23,978 nucleotides of DNA from Cloacimonetes bacterium UBA6081 (GTDB lineage Bacteria; Cloacimonadota; Cloacimonadia; Cloacimonadales; Cloacimonadaceae), in NCBI GenBank assembly GCA_002428685.1, contig DIXL01000039.1, positions 1-23,978 of the forward strand, given 5' to 3'. A model generated the notes under the pieces. The model made no database searches and had not been told where the DNA came from. It worked only from the letters and a program-made list of their open reading frames with translations. Within the stretch, counting starts at the first letter, position 1, and each line of letters opens with the position of its first letter. Shown here piece by piece: positions 7,629-16,003 of this stretch. The position numbers and the translations under genes are program-made.

Positions 7629-8990
7629 CTACAAGATAAAGCGGGAGAGATCTTCACTTTCAATCACGGGTGCCAGTCTTTCGGTTACCATCTTTTTGGT
7701 TACTTTTACACTTTTCAAGGTGCTGGAGGGCATTTCAAATAAATAGTCGTCCAAGAGCGTATTCATTATGGTGTGCAGTCTCCGAGCTCCAATATCTTCC
7801 ATTTTTTCGTTTGCCAGTGCGGCAAAACGGGCAATTTCATTCACTGCATCGTTTACAAATTTCAGCTCTACTCCCTCACTGCGAAAAATGGCACGATACT
7901 GCTTGGTCAGCGAGTTTTCGGGCTCAGTTAAAATCTGCTCGAAGTCTTTTTGGGTAAGGCTGTTCAGTTCCACTCTAATCGGGAACCTTCCCTGCAATTC
8001 CGGAATCAGATCCGAGGGTTTGGCAGTGTGAAATGCTCCGGCTGCAATAAACAGGATGTGCGATGTATCAATCATGCCGTGTTTTGTAGGAACTTTGCTG
8101 CCTTCCACAATGGGCAGAAGGTCTCTTTGCACGCCACTGCGCGAAACATCAATGCCAGCATGTTTATCGGATGTGGCGATTTTGTCTATCTCATCAATAA
8201 AGATAATCCCATTTTCTTCCACAGCTTTTTTGGCAGTTTCCGTCAGCTTGTCCTTGCTGATCATGCTGGAGATTTCACTTTCGGTAAAGCGTTTTAGGGC
8301 AGCAGCGACCGTAGTTCTGATTTTGCGGTTACTCCCCTTTCCGGGCAGTAAATTAGCAAACATCTCGCTAAAGTCTATGTCCATCAAATCCATTCCAGGT
8401 CCCGGCATAATCTCAAAATTGTGATATCCATCTCTTTCAGGCTCTACTTCTATCTCTTTTTCGTCCAAAGCTCCGGAAATCAGCTTGTTACGCATCTTAT
8501 CGCGGCTGCGAATATAACGATCCAATTCTGGACTATTTGCACTTGAGCTTTGCTTTATCTTTTTGCTACGGGGCAGTAAAATATCTAAAACCATTTCGCG
8601 GGCAGCATGTTCTGCACCAGGACGCACTTCTTCCACCATTTTGTCGCGAACTTGACTTACAGAGTAGTTCATCAATTCGCGCACCATGGATTCCACATCG
8701 CGGCCAACATAGCCAACTTCCGTAAACTTAGAGGCTTCCACCTTGATAAAGGGTGCCCCTGTAAGCCGTGAAATCCTTCTGGCAATTTCAGTTTTACCTA
8801 TGCCGGTTGGCCCAATCAGGATGATGTTGTTGGGCATTATTTCGCCTTTGATGTCTCCCGAAATCTGCTGTCTGCGCCAGCGGTTTCTAAGGGCAATCGC
8901 CACGCATCTTTTGGCCTGGTTTTGGCCAATAATGTATTTATCCAGCTCTTCCACAATGCGTTGCGGAGTAAGTGATTCGTTGTTTGCCAA
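7629..8990 (-). CDS. hslU: HslU, ATPase subunit of the HslVU (ClpYQ) protease
   Basis: HslU is the AAA+ unfoldase that feeds proteins to HslV in the cytosol. The protein shows Walker A GPTGIGKT (60-67), the pore region ASKFTEVGYVGRD (about 85-97), an inserted I domain (about 105-240), Walker B GIIFIDEIDK (261-270) and the conserved C-terminus DLSRFIL that docks in HslV. I choose a TTG start at 8990, giving 453 residues beginning (M)ANNESLTPQ. It is preceded by GAGGAG at 8 nt and lies 2 nt after the hslV stop, and family members start at this point. An in-frame ATG at 9035 would add 15 residues inside hslV and has no such support. Function is nearly certain. Confidence 0.96.
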   Translation of the reverse strand: MANNESLTPQRIVEELDKYIIGQNQAKRCVAIALRNRWRRQQISGDIKGEIMPNNIILIGPTGIGKTEIARRISRLTGAPFIKVEASKFTEVGYVGRDVESMVRELMNYSVSQVRDKMVEEVRPGAEHAAREMVLDILLPRSKKIKQSSSANSPELDRYIRSRDKMRNKLISGALDEKEIEVEPERDGYHNFEIMPGPGMDLMDIDFSEMFANLLPGKGSNRKIRTTVAAALKRFTESEISSMISKDKLTETAKKAVEENGIIFIDEIDKIATSDKHAGIDVSRSGVQRDLLPIVEGSKVPTKHGMIDTSHILFIAAGAFHTAKPSDLIPELQGRFPIRVELNSLTQKDFEQILTEPENSLTKQYRAIFRSEGVELKFVNDAVNEIARFAALANEKMEDIGARRLHTIMNTLLDDYLFEMPSSTLKSVKVTKKMVTERLAPVIESEDLSRFIL

Positions 8991-8992
8991 GA

Positions 8993-9523
8993 TTATAACT
9001 CCTCTACCAGATAGTTGTTGTTGGTATAAATGCAAATGCCGGAGGCAATTTCGATGGCTTTTACCACTATCTCTGTTGCGCTTAGCTTTGTGTTGTTTGA
9101 TAGGGCGCGGGCTGCTGCAAGTGCATAGTTTCCGCCACTTCCGATGGCAATAATGTTGTCATCGGATTCCAGCACATCACCCACTCCGCTAATCAATAAA
9201 ATACCGTCTTTATCACCGGCTACCAGCATGGCTTCTAAGCGACGCAAAACTCTGTCCTGACGCCAGTCTCTGGCCAAATCAATAGCTGCTTTGCGCAGAT
9301 TGCCTTTGTTGCTTTTCAGTTTTTCTTCAAACTTTTCCAGAAGGCTGAAAGCATCAGCAGTGGCACCGGCAAAACCGATTATTACTTTACCATCAAAAAT
9401 GCGGCGAACTTTTTGGGCTTTACCCTTTAAAATAGTATCGCCCAAAGTTACTTGTCCATCACCGCAAATTGCAGTTTTTCCATTCTTGTGAATGCCTATT
9501 ATTGTGGTTCCATGCATTTCCAT
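8993..9523 (-). CDS. hslV: HslV, peptidase subunit of the HslVU protease
   Basis: This 176-residue Ntn-hydrolase subunit has the family core TTIIG...GDGQVTLGDTILKG and FAGATADAFSL. The mature enzyme would begin at Thr6 after removal of MEMHG; Thr6 is the nucleophile, with Lys about 28 residues downstream (K34 in ILKGKAQKVRR) as in other HslV proteins. The glycine-rich IGSGGNYALAAARAL motif is conserved. HslV forms a double hexamer capped by HslU. The ATG overlaps the ftsH stop by one base (TGATG) and has AAGGA 6 nt upstream. An alternative ATG two codons later (9517) would leave only MHG to remove; both give the same mature protein. Confidence 0.96.
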   Translation of the reverse strand: MEMHGTTIIGIHKNGKTAICGDGQVTLGDTILKGKAQKVRRIFDGKVIIGFAGATADAFSLLEKFEEKLKSNKGNLRKAAIDLARDWRQDRVLRRLEAMLVAGDKDGILLISGVGDVLESDDNIIAIGSGGNYALAAARALSNNTKLSATEIVVKAIEIASGICIYTNNNYLVEEL

Positions 9524-11775
9524 CAGTGATCCTTTTCAGGGGTTGAGTTGGTATTATCGTCTGCGGGTTGATCGGTGGATTCTGGCTTTTCCGGTTTTAG
9601 CTCGGAAGCTTCGGAGGCTTCATCCATTGGGGTTTCTGTCTTTTCCGCTCTTATCAGGGCATCGCTGTGTTCAAAGCGCAATTCCAGAGCTTTTTTATGT
9701 TTACCGGTAACCAATTCTATCTCTGAGGGGCTGATATTGGCCAGGACAAGCTCAAAAATCTCATCTGTGCCCAAAGTTTCCTTTTCCTGCAATTCTTGTG
9801 CCAACAGCTCCATCAGGGGACGGTGAGATTTCAAAATACTTTTTGCTTCGGCGTAAGCTTCGGCTATTGTCCCTCTAATTTCGCTATCCACCATGCGGTT
9901 AGTTTCATCGCTGTGCACATCACGAGAGCCAAGTTCTTTTCCCAGAAATATTTCGCCCTGTTCTTTGCCAATGGTCATAGGGCCAATTTTATCACTCATA
10001 CCCCAGGAACAAACCATCCTTTTGGTGATGTCGGTGCAACGTTCCAAGTCATTACCTGCACCGGTTGTAAGCTCGTTAAACATAATTTCTTCCGCAGCTC
10101 TTCCGCCCAACAGGGTAACCAAAAGTTGCTTCAGATACCCCCGCGAATATCCAGACTTATCGCTTAGTAAATAGTGTGTGGCACCACCTGTAAAACCGCG
10201 GGGAATAATGGAAACCTTATGCACAGGCTCGGTTCTATCCTGAAATATTGAGGTAAGCACATGCCCAATTTCGTGAAAGGCAGTAAGGCGTTTATCCTCT
10301 TCGGGAATCACCCTGCTTTTCTTTTCTTTTCCTAAGGTCAGCTTATCTTTGGCATTTTCAAAATCATGCATCTCGATCTGAGTTTTGTTTTTACTGGCGG
10401 CAATTAAGGCGGCTTCATTCACCAGGTTTGCCAAATCTGCTCCGCTAAAACCCGGGGTTCCGCGTGCAATTAATTCCAAATGAACATCTTCTGAGAGCGG
10501 AACCTTGGCAGAATGAACTTTCAAAATCTCAGTGCGCCCTTTAATGTCGGGTAAATCCACTGTTACCTGCCTGTCAAAACGACCGGGACGCAACAGCGCA
10601 GGGTCCAGGATGTCGGGACGGTTTGTGGCTGCGATTATTATCACAGCTTCATTGGGTTCAAATCCATCCATCTCCACTAACAACTGATTCAGCGTTTGTT
10701 CGCGTTCGTCATGTCCGCCCCCAAGTCCGGTGCCGCGATGTCTGCCGACTGCATCAATTTCGTCTATGAAGGTTATACAAGGTGAGTTCTTTTTGGCTTG
10801 TTCAAACAGGTCGCGCACTCTGGCTGCGCCAACTCCCACAAACATTTCTACGAAGTCTGATCCGCTGATGGAGAAAAATGGAACTCCCGCTTCTCCCGAA
10901 ACTGCTTTGGCCAAAAGAGTTTTGCCGGTTCCGGGACGCCCTACCAAAAGCACACCGCGGGGAATTCTTCCGCCTAAACGCTGAAACTTTTTGGGATCCT
11001 TTAAAAACTCCACAATTTCCTGAAGCTCTTCTTTGGCCTCATCCACTCCGGCTACGTCATTAAATGTGATGCCCGATTTACTTGCTTCGTGCAGCCTGGC
11101 TTTGCTTTTGCCAAAACTGAAAGCCTTGGAATTTTGGGCATTCATCCCGCGTAAAAAGAAGAACCAGAAGATTATCAGCAGCAGAATTGGCAGCATGTAA
11201 GATAGCAAGCCTGCCCACCTTGAAGGTCTTGTGGCACTTACCTTTACGCCCATACTAACCAGGCTGTCCACCAGTCCGGGATTTTCAAAGGGCAGAGTTG
11301 TGAGGTATTTTTTATTTGCCGTATCAGCATAGATGATGTCTTTTTCCGCAAACTGAGCCTGAGCTATTTGGCGGGATGCAACACGTATCACAAAATTGCT
11401 GTAACTTTCTTTGGTTATCTGTTCCTTGGCTTTGTTAAAGGTATTAAACAGCAGCAAAGACAGCAGGATCAACATAATAATCAAAGGCAGCGAGAAAGCT
11501 GATTTGCGGGTTACGGGCACAGGAGTTTTCTGGTCTTCGGAAAATAGTTTTTGTTGCGGGCTTTTATCCTTGCCATTTCGCTTTTTGATAAAATACATCC
11601 TGACAGCACTTATCACTGAAATTATCAAAAGCGCATAGATGAACCAATTTATCATTGTAGAGAATTGGGCAAACACACTTGTGGCATCCGGAGCTGTAGT
11701 CAAACTGTCGGAATTTTGGGCTGTTAAAAACCCAAAACCGCTTGTTCCCAAAAGGACTAATAGGTTTTTGATCAT
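9523..11775 (-). CDS. ftsH: FtsH, membrane-anchored ATP-dependent zinc metalloprotease with N-terminal extension
   Basis: FtsH degrades misfolded membrane and short-lived regulatory proteins. Visible elements are an AAA domain with Walker A GRPGTGKT (279-286), Walker B ITFIDEID (334-341), the second-region-of-homology AATNRPDILDPALLRPGRFD, the zinc site HEIGH (501-505) and the third ligand Asp582 (CTDITKR). Canonical TM1 and TM2 correspond to about 93-112 and 190-208, flanking a periplasmic domain. At 750 residues it is longer than usual. Residues 1-90 form an extra segment with a signal-like stretch (2-19) and another hydrophobic helix (41-62). The ATG overlaps the hpt stop by 4 nt, supporting the long form. 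The acidic C-terminal tail is low complexity. Walker A has Arg in place of the common second residue Pro. Confidence 0.96.
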   Translation of the reverse strand: MIKNLLVLLGTSGFGFLTAQNSDSLTTAPDATSVFAQFSTMINWFIYALLIISVISAVRMYFIKKRNGKDKSPQQKLFSEDQKTPVPVTRKSAFSLPLIIMLILLSLLLFNTFNKAKEQITKESYSNFVIRVASRQIAQAQFAEKDIIYADTANKKYLTTLPFENPGLVDSLVSMGVKVSATRPSRWAGLLSYMLPILLLIIFWFFFLRGMNAQNSKAFSFGKSKARLHEASKSGITFNDVAGVDEAKEELQEIVEFLKDPKKFQRLGGRIPRGVLLVGRPGTGKTLLAKAVSGEAGVPFFSISGSDFVEMFVGVGAARVRDLFEQAKKNSPCITFIDEIDAVGRHRGTGLGGGHDEREQTLNQLLVEMDGFEPNEAVIIIAATNRPDILDPALLRPGRFDRQVTVDLPDIKGRTEILKVHSAKVPLSEDVHLELIARGTPGFSGADLANLVNEAALIAASKNKTQIEMHDFENAKDKLTLGKEKKSRVIPEEDKRLTAFHEIGHVLTSIFQDRTEPVHKVSIIPRGFTGGATHYLLSDKSGYSRGYLKQLLVTLLGGRAAEEIMFNELTTGAGNDLERCTDITKRMVCSWGMSDKIGPMTIGKEQGEIFLGKELGSRDVHSDETNRMVDSEIRGTIAEAYAEAKSILKSHRPLMELLAQELQEKETLGTDEIFELVLANISPSEIELVTGKHKKALELRFEHSDALIRAEKTETPMDEASEASELKPEKPESTDQPADDNTNSTPEKDH

Positions 11776-12317
11776 TGATACAGCTCTTCTTTCAGGATAC
11801 CTATATAGGGAAGATTACGATATTTTTCTGCAAAATCCAGCCCATAACCAACCACAAATTCGTTCTTTACATTAAAGCCCACAAAATCGAAAGTTACCTC
11901 AATCTTGTGCGCTTCCGGTTTGTCCAACAGCACACATGTGCGCAGGCTGCTAGGTTTGTGTTGCCATAGGTAGTCCTTTATGTATTCCAAAGAAAGTCCG
12001 GAATCCACAATATCTTCCACCACAATTACATCGCGTCCGCTGATGTCTATATCTATATCTTTCCTGATTTTTACCACACCGCTACTGCTGGTTCCGGCTC
12101 CATAACTGGAGATGGCTAAAAAATCCATTTCTATGGGAATGGTTATGGCACGCACCAAATCGGCCATAAACATAAAACCGCCTTTTAGAATGCCTATCAA
12201 AATGGGTGTTTTCCCATTGTATTCGTTCGAAATATCCATTCCAATCTCGCGAATACGGGTTTGAATTTTGTATTCATCAAAGAGAACGGCGGAAATATCA
12301 CAATTCATCTGATTCAT
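11772..12317 (-). CDS. hpt: Hypoxanthine phosphoribosyltransferase
   Basis: This 181-residue phosphoribosyltransferase has the PRPP-binding motif VIVVEDIVDSGLSL (97-110), with Glu101-Asp102, and the PPi-loop region ILKGGFMFMADLVR (43-56). It converts hypoxanthine or guanine plus PRPP to IMP or GMP in purine salvage. The order tilS-hpt-ftsH is a conserved bacterial neighbourhood, which supports the call. The ATG at 12317 lies inside the tilS 3' end (20-nt overlap) and has GAGG five bases upstream. A second ATG three codons later is less well placed. Ile/Val-rich strands and the Gly/Ser-rich loop near 73-80 fit the type I PRTase fold. Confidence 0.95.
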   Translation of the reverse strand: MNQMNCDISAVLFDEYKIQTRIREIGMDISNEYNGKTPILIGILKGGFMFMADLVRAITIPIEMDFLAISSYGAGTSSSGVVKIRKDIDIDISGRDVIVVEDIVDSGLSLEYIKDYLWQHKPSSLRTCVLLDKPEAHKIEVTFDFVGFNVKNEFVVGYGLDFAEKYRNLPYIGILKEELYQ

Positions 12318-13758
12318 CGTTTCCTCTTTTATCGCTTTTCTTTTTCTTGGCTGCCCGATTGGGCTTTGTGGTTATAGGCTCTGCAGTAATTTGCAAATAG
12401 TGGGTGCTGGTTTCATCCCTACGCACACGGTTATCAATGCGATAGCCCACAATCCAAAACAAGATTTCCCCATCATCAAATAGGGGTAACGAATCCCTAT
12501 CATATTTAGGGACTTTTTCGTCAATAAAAAACTCTTTCAAACGTTTGAATTGATTCATACCGAAGGGGATAAAGCGGTCTCCGGGTTTGCGAAACCGGAT
12601 TTTGAAGGGATACTTTATCTTGTCGGCATCAATGATGATGTTATAAAATGCTTCTTCGGGATTAGGCTCTTTTGGAAGCACCTTTAAATATCTGAAACTA
12701 AAGCGGTAATCTCCATAAACTGCCCTGGCTCTATCTGCCTCAATTTCTATAAATTCACTTTCTGCACCGGGGAGGGCATCGTTACCAGTGAAGAAAATCA
12801 ACTCTTCATACAGTTTTTTCACGCTTACGCCATGGGGGAGAGCCAGCTTTTTGCTGCCCTGCGAAAACAGCACCTCTTCCACTGCATCATAGTGCACTCC
12901 CATAAAATCCACTTCATGACCGCACAGCTTTCTAAAGATAAGGCGCATCAGATAATAGCGTTCTATGGGGATTAGTTTCTGCATTCCCGCCAGATCCAGG
13001 CTGATTTTGCCCTGAGCCGCATCCAGAGTCAGGCGCTTAAGCTGCTTTTTGGTTCGTTCCAATAGTAAATTATCTGCCTGTAAAAAGATATCTGCAAGTC
13101 TGTTGAGGTGTTGTTTTACCCCCGGATTATATTCGCTAATCAGTTTTGGAATCAAATCGTTTCTCATCCTATTGCGGTTAAAGCTGTTATCCAAGTTGCT
13201 ATTATCGGTTTGCCAGGGAATTTTTGCCTCAATCAGCACTTTTTCCAGTTCTATTCGGCTGAAACACAGCATGGGATGCACAATTTTTCCTGCGATGGGT
13301 TTAATTCCGGCCATGCCGCAAATCCCTGCACCCCGAAACAGGTTTTGTAACACAGTTTCCGCTTGATCGTCACTGTGATGAGCCAACAGAATTTTGTCAA
13401 ATTGATAGTTTTCCAACACTTGGTTAAACATGGCAAAACGGGCTTTTCGAGCCTGGTTTTCCAGATTGCCGGTAGGGCTGATAGTGGCTTTTCGGATGAT
13501 AATAGGCACATTCAAAAACAAACAAAGCTGCTTTACAGCCATTTCATCAGCATCGCTTTCGGCTCCTCTTAATTGGTGATTTACATGCACAGCCAGCAAC
13601 GAAACATTCAAAACTCTACGCAAACGCGCCAAGAGAAACAGCATGGCATTGGAATCTGCTCCCCCGGAGCATCCCAAAATCAGCTTGTCTTCGCTTTTGA
13701 TAAGTTCCTTGCTTTTTATGTAGTTATCCAGCCGCTTCAACGCCTGTTCAATCACCAT
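12298..13758 (-). CDS. tilS: tRNA(Ile)-lysidine synthase
   Basis: TilS ligates lysine to C34 of the CAU-anticodon tRNA-Ile so that it reads AUA. The N-terminal PP-loop ATPase motif is SGGADS (31-36), and the substrate-region LLAHHSDDQAETVLQNLFRG follows at about 128-147. A substrate-binding middle domain and a C-terminal TilS_C domain (RKPGDRFIPFG, then LKEFFIDEKVPKYDRDSLPL) complete a 486-residue protein of normal size. The C-terminus is a lysine-rich tail (AAKKKKSDKRG). It is first in the ten-gene operon. The ATG at 13758 has AAGGA about seven bases upstream. The ATP-site motif is intact, so it should be active. Confidence 0.95.
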   Translation of the reverse strand: MVIEQALKRLDNYIKSKELIKSEDKLILGCSGGADSNAMLFLLARLRRVLNVSLLAVHVNHQLRGAESDADEMAVKQLCLFLNVPIIIRKATISPTGNLENQARKARFAMFNQVLENYQFDKILLAHHSDDQAETVLQNLFRGAGICGMAGIKPIAGKIVHPMLCFSRIELEKVLIEAKIPWQTDNSNLDNSFNRNRMRNDLIPKLISEYNPGVKQHLNRLADIFLQADNLLLERTKKQLKRLTLDAAQGKISLDLAGMQKLIPIERYYLMRLIFRKLCGHEVDFMGVHYDAVEEVLFSQGSKKLALPHGVSVKKLYEELIFFTGNDALPGAESEFIEIEADRARAVYGDYRFSFRYLKVLPKEPNPEEAFYNIIIDADKIKYPFKIRFRKPGDRFIPFGMNQFKRLKEFFIDEKVPKYDRDSLPLFDDGEILFWIVGYRIDNRVRRDETSTHYLQITAEPITTKPNRAAKKKKSDKRGNDESDEL

Positions 13759-13795
13759 TGGCTCTTCCTTAACACCTTGAAATTTATTAGAAATC

Positions 13796-13824
13796 TATGT
13801 TTTCCGAATGCCTTGGCTTGTCAA
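13796..13824 (-). promoter_or_regulatory. Candidate promoter of the tilS-to-TPR operon
   Basis: On the minus strand a perfect -35 hexamer TTGACA (13824-13819) is followed, after 17 nt, by AACATA (13801-13796), a poor -10. The tilS ATG begins 38 nt further on, with an AAGGA ribosome-binding site between. It is the only TTGACA in this gap and there is no upstream gene in the same unit, so a promoter must lie near here. The exact -10 is uncertain. Confidence 0.35.
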
Positions 13825-13888
13825 TAGCAAATTGGGCAAACCGTTAATCCAAACCTTGTTGAGATCGTTGCACATGGCGATACAATAA

Positions 13889-14027
13889 TGTCGTTCCCGC
13901 GGAGGCGGGAATCCAGCCCTGATGAGTTCCATAGGAAAGGCAGATAACTATTTATATTTCAACTATCTATACCTGCCATCCCTCTGGGATTCTTGAAGGC
14001 TGGATTCCCGCCTCCGCGGGAACGACA
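13889..14027. repeat. REPIN-like pair of inverted REP elements
   Basis: Two 30-nt arms, 13889-13918 and 13998-14027, are exact reverse complements (30/30) and enclose 79 nt. Each arm itself contains a hairpin: TTCCCGC, a GGAG loop and GCGGGAA on the left, and the equivalent on the right. This is the architecture of paired REP sequences mobilised by RAYT transposases, or of a small MITE. The element sits between the 3' end of the GLUG gene and the tilS promoter, where it could also act as a transcript end or insulator. No transposase is present nearby. The arms resemble the widespread CGTTCCCGC-type bacterial REPs. Confidence 0.8.
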
Positions 14028-14064
14028 CAAAGAACCGATTTTCTGGGAGTTATCGACAATTATG

Positions 14065-15510
14065 CTACGGTCTTCTGATGAATGTAACCTTACTTCTGCC
14101 GAAACTTCTGCCATTTACAATCAGATTTATGAAGTAAATTCCGTTTGTAATAGGCCGTTGACAGTCATCTTTACCATCCCAATCATAGCTAATTTCCCCT
14201 ATTTTGGTATATTGCATGGGAAACCGTTTCACCATCTGTCCTTTAAGATTGTAAATTACACAGGAAATCTGTCCTGCGGTGAGGAGTTTCGCTTTCAAAG
14301 TAACCCGCTCTGTGAAGGGATTTGGGAAACTTGATACAATCACAATGGGAATGGGGTTTTGCAAGTCTGAAACACTAACCGGTTCTTCCCACAAAAATGG
14401 ATATCCGCTATTATTGTTACCGCTTAAGTCTACATTCCAAATGTTTTCAAAATCCCAGCCAACATAGGTATTGGGAGCAAATCTGTAGGTCATTTCTATT
14501 GTGGTTCTGCCTTCGCCAAAATTATGGTCAACCGGACCAGATACATCCGTATTCCAGTAACTACCGCTAATTACACCGGGATTGGCATTACTCACCAGTC
14601 CGCCGATACTATTGCCACCCAGAAAAGAAGCTACAGAATAACTGTTCGTGAGGGTAGAGGTCAAATCCAGTTGTCCCGTAATACCGCCAGCTATTTCTGT
14701 TCCGCTAATCTGTCCGGAAAAGAAACAGTTTTCTATGTTTGAGCTGCTTCTGGTCATCCCAACCAAGCCACCTGTGGACATCAGGGTATTCAGAGTAGCA
14801 AATGCATAAGAATTAGATATATTACTGTGAACCGAGTCGCCTACTAAGCCTCCGCAACTATCGTCCCCGCTGATTACCGCTACTGTCTTACAGTTGTCAA
14901 TTTGAGCGAAATTTGCCCATCCCACAAGTCCGGCGGTATAGTGAAACCCGCTGACGGTAACTTGCGTTTCGCAATTTTGAATGGTGGTATAGTTGTTTGC
15001 AGTTCCCGCCAGACCGCCTGTATCATTAGCTAAGCTTGATATTTCGCCACTTATGAAACAATTAGTAATTTGCTCTGCCGAAGCAATTCCAACTAAAATT
15101 CCGGATGAGCTGGAACTGACTATGTAGCATCCCTGCAACCGGATGTTTTGCAACTGCCCGTTTTCAGCTTTTGCAAACAGCCCCCTGTGATAAGAAGAGG
15201 GGTCATTGATGATTAAATTGTAGATAGTATGTCCATTTCCATCATATACTCCGCTGAATGCAGTTACCGCTCCGATTGGATTCCATCCGGTGCCAAGGTT
15301 GTAAGGCGCAATTCCCAAGTCAATATCATTAATCTGGACAAAATGACAGGTCAAATAATTGCGCACACTATTCAGTTCGGCTGCTGTGCTTACTTGATAT
15401 GGATCTACCTCTGTTCCGAAACCACCGGAAAACTGAGCAAAAAGACAACCCGTTGCTAAAGCCAGCAGGCAGATAAGCCATGCGATTTTATAAAGGTTTG
15501 TAGACTTCAT
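14065..15510 (-). CDS. Secreted GLUG-repeat protein with Por-type C-terminal sorting domain
   Basis: A signal peptide (KIAWLICLLALATGCLFAQ) ends near residue 25. The middle (about 90-330) carries repeated GLUG-type units such as TGGLAGTA, AGLVGWAN, CGGLVGDS and GGLVGMT, spaced about 25-30 residues and expected to form a beta-helix. The C-terminus (about 395-481: NPFTERVTLKAKL, YNLKGQMVKRF, YDWDGKDDCQRPITNGIYFI) matches the FlgD-like/type IX sorting domain. The protein is therefore probably exported and anchored at the cell surface, with an adhesion or binding role that cannot be specified. I choose the ATG at 15510, 7 nt after GAGG; the ATG at 15516 is only 2 nt from it. It is transcribed alone. 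Confidence 0.85.
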   Translation of the reverse strand: MKSTNLYKIAWLICLLALATGCLFAQFSGGFGTEVDPYQVSTAAELNSVRNYLTCHFVQINDIDLGIAPYNLGTGWNPIGAVTAFSGVYDGNGHTIYNLIINDPSSYHRGLFAKAENGQLQNIRLQGCYIVSSSSSGILVGIASAEQITNCFISGEISSLANDTGGLAGTANNYTTIQNCETQVTVSGFHYTAGLVGWANFAQIDNCKTVAVISGDDSCGGLVGDSVHSNISNSYAFATLNTLMSTGGLVGMTRSSSNIENCFFSGQISGTEIAGGITGQLDLTSTLTNSYSVASFLGGNSIGGLVSNANPGVISGSYWNTDVSGPVDHNFGEGRTTIEMTYRFAPNTYVGWDFENIWNVDLSGNNNSGYPFLWEEPVSVSDLQNPIPIVIVSSFPNPFTERVTLKAKLLTAGQISCVIYNLKGQMVKRFPMQYTKIGEISYDWDGKDDCQRPITNGIYFINLIVNGRSFGRSKVTFIRRP

Positions 15511-15620
15511 TGTCATACCTCTTTCTTATAAATTGAAACCTGTTTGTCACATGTTTATCATTTAAAAATACTGTCAAGCAAAAAACTATGCAGCCATTCT
15601 CAAGGCCTTGGCAGTTACCC

Positions 15621-15654
15621 ATAAAAAAACCCGAAGTCCATGAACTCCGGGTTT
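15621..15654 (-). terminator. Rho-independent terminator after trxA
   Basis: On the minus strand AAACCCGGAGT pairs with ACTTCGGGTTT (ten pairs, one internal mismatch) around a TCATGG loop, followed directly by a run of T residues. It begins about 24 nt after the thioredoxin stop codon and ends the groES-trxA transcript, before the GLUG gene's upstream region. Confidence 0.88.
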
Positions 15655-15677
15655 AAGTATGCTTGTCTGTTTTTGGT

Positions 15678-15998
15678 TTAGATATGCTTATTCAGCTTCT
15701 CCACAATCTTTTCTTTCTGCACCAGGCCGATCAGTTGGTCGCTAACTGCGCCACCCACAAAGATCAGCAAAGTGGGAATGGACATGATAGAGTATTTTCC
15801 TGCGATATCGGGAGATTCATCAATGTTTACCTTCACGAATTTCACCTTGCCTTCCATCTCGTCCGCAAGTTTCTGAATGGTGGGGTTCAACGCTTTGCAG
15901 GGTCCACACCAGGGTGCCCAAAAATCCACCAGAACGGGGAGATCAGACTTCAGAACTTCGGTTTCGAAGGAAGCGGCGTTTGCTTCGAAGATAGCCAT
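15678..15998 (-). CDS. trxA: Thioredoxin
   Basis: This 106-residue protein has the active site WCGPC (30-34) with the preceding VDFWAP strand, and the cis-proline loop SIPTLLIF near residue 73. It is a normal-length cytosolic thioredoxin reducing disulfides in ribonucleotide reductase, peroxiredoxins and other targets. It starts 5 nt after the groES stop codon with a weak GAG-type ribosome-binding site, so it is co-transcribed with groES. A strong hairpin terminator follows. The pairing of a chaperonin cofactor with a redox protein suggests joint stress induction. Identification is essentially certain; which of possibly several thioredoxins this is cannot be told. Confidence 0.96.
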   Translation of the reverse strand: MAIFEANAASFETEVLKSDLPVLVDFWAPWCGPCKALNPTIQKLADEMEGKVKFVKVNIDESPDIAGKYSIMSIPTLLIFVGGAVSDQLIGLVQKEKIVEKLNKHI

Positions 15999-16003
15999 TT
16001 TGC

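Noticed and set aside
15511..15516. ATG at 15516 for the GLUG protein
   Set aside because: Only 2 nt separate it from GAGG; the ATG at 15510 has correct spacing.
15572..15577. Promoter of the GLUG gene from TTGACA on the minus strand
   Set aside because: The -35 is perfect but no acceptable -10 at 16-18 nt was found, so I do not list it as a promoter feature.
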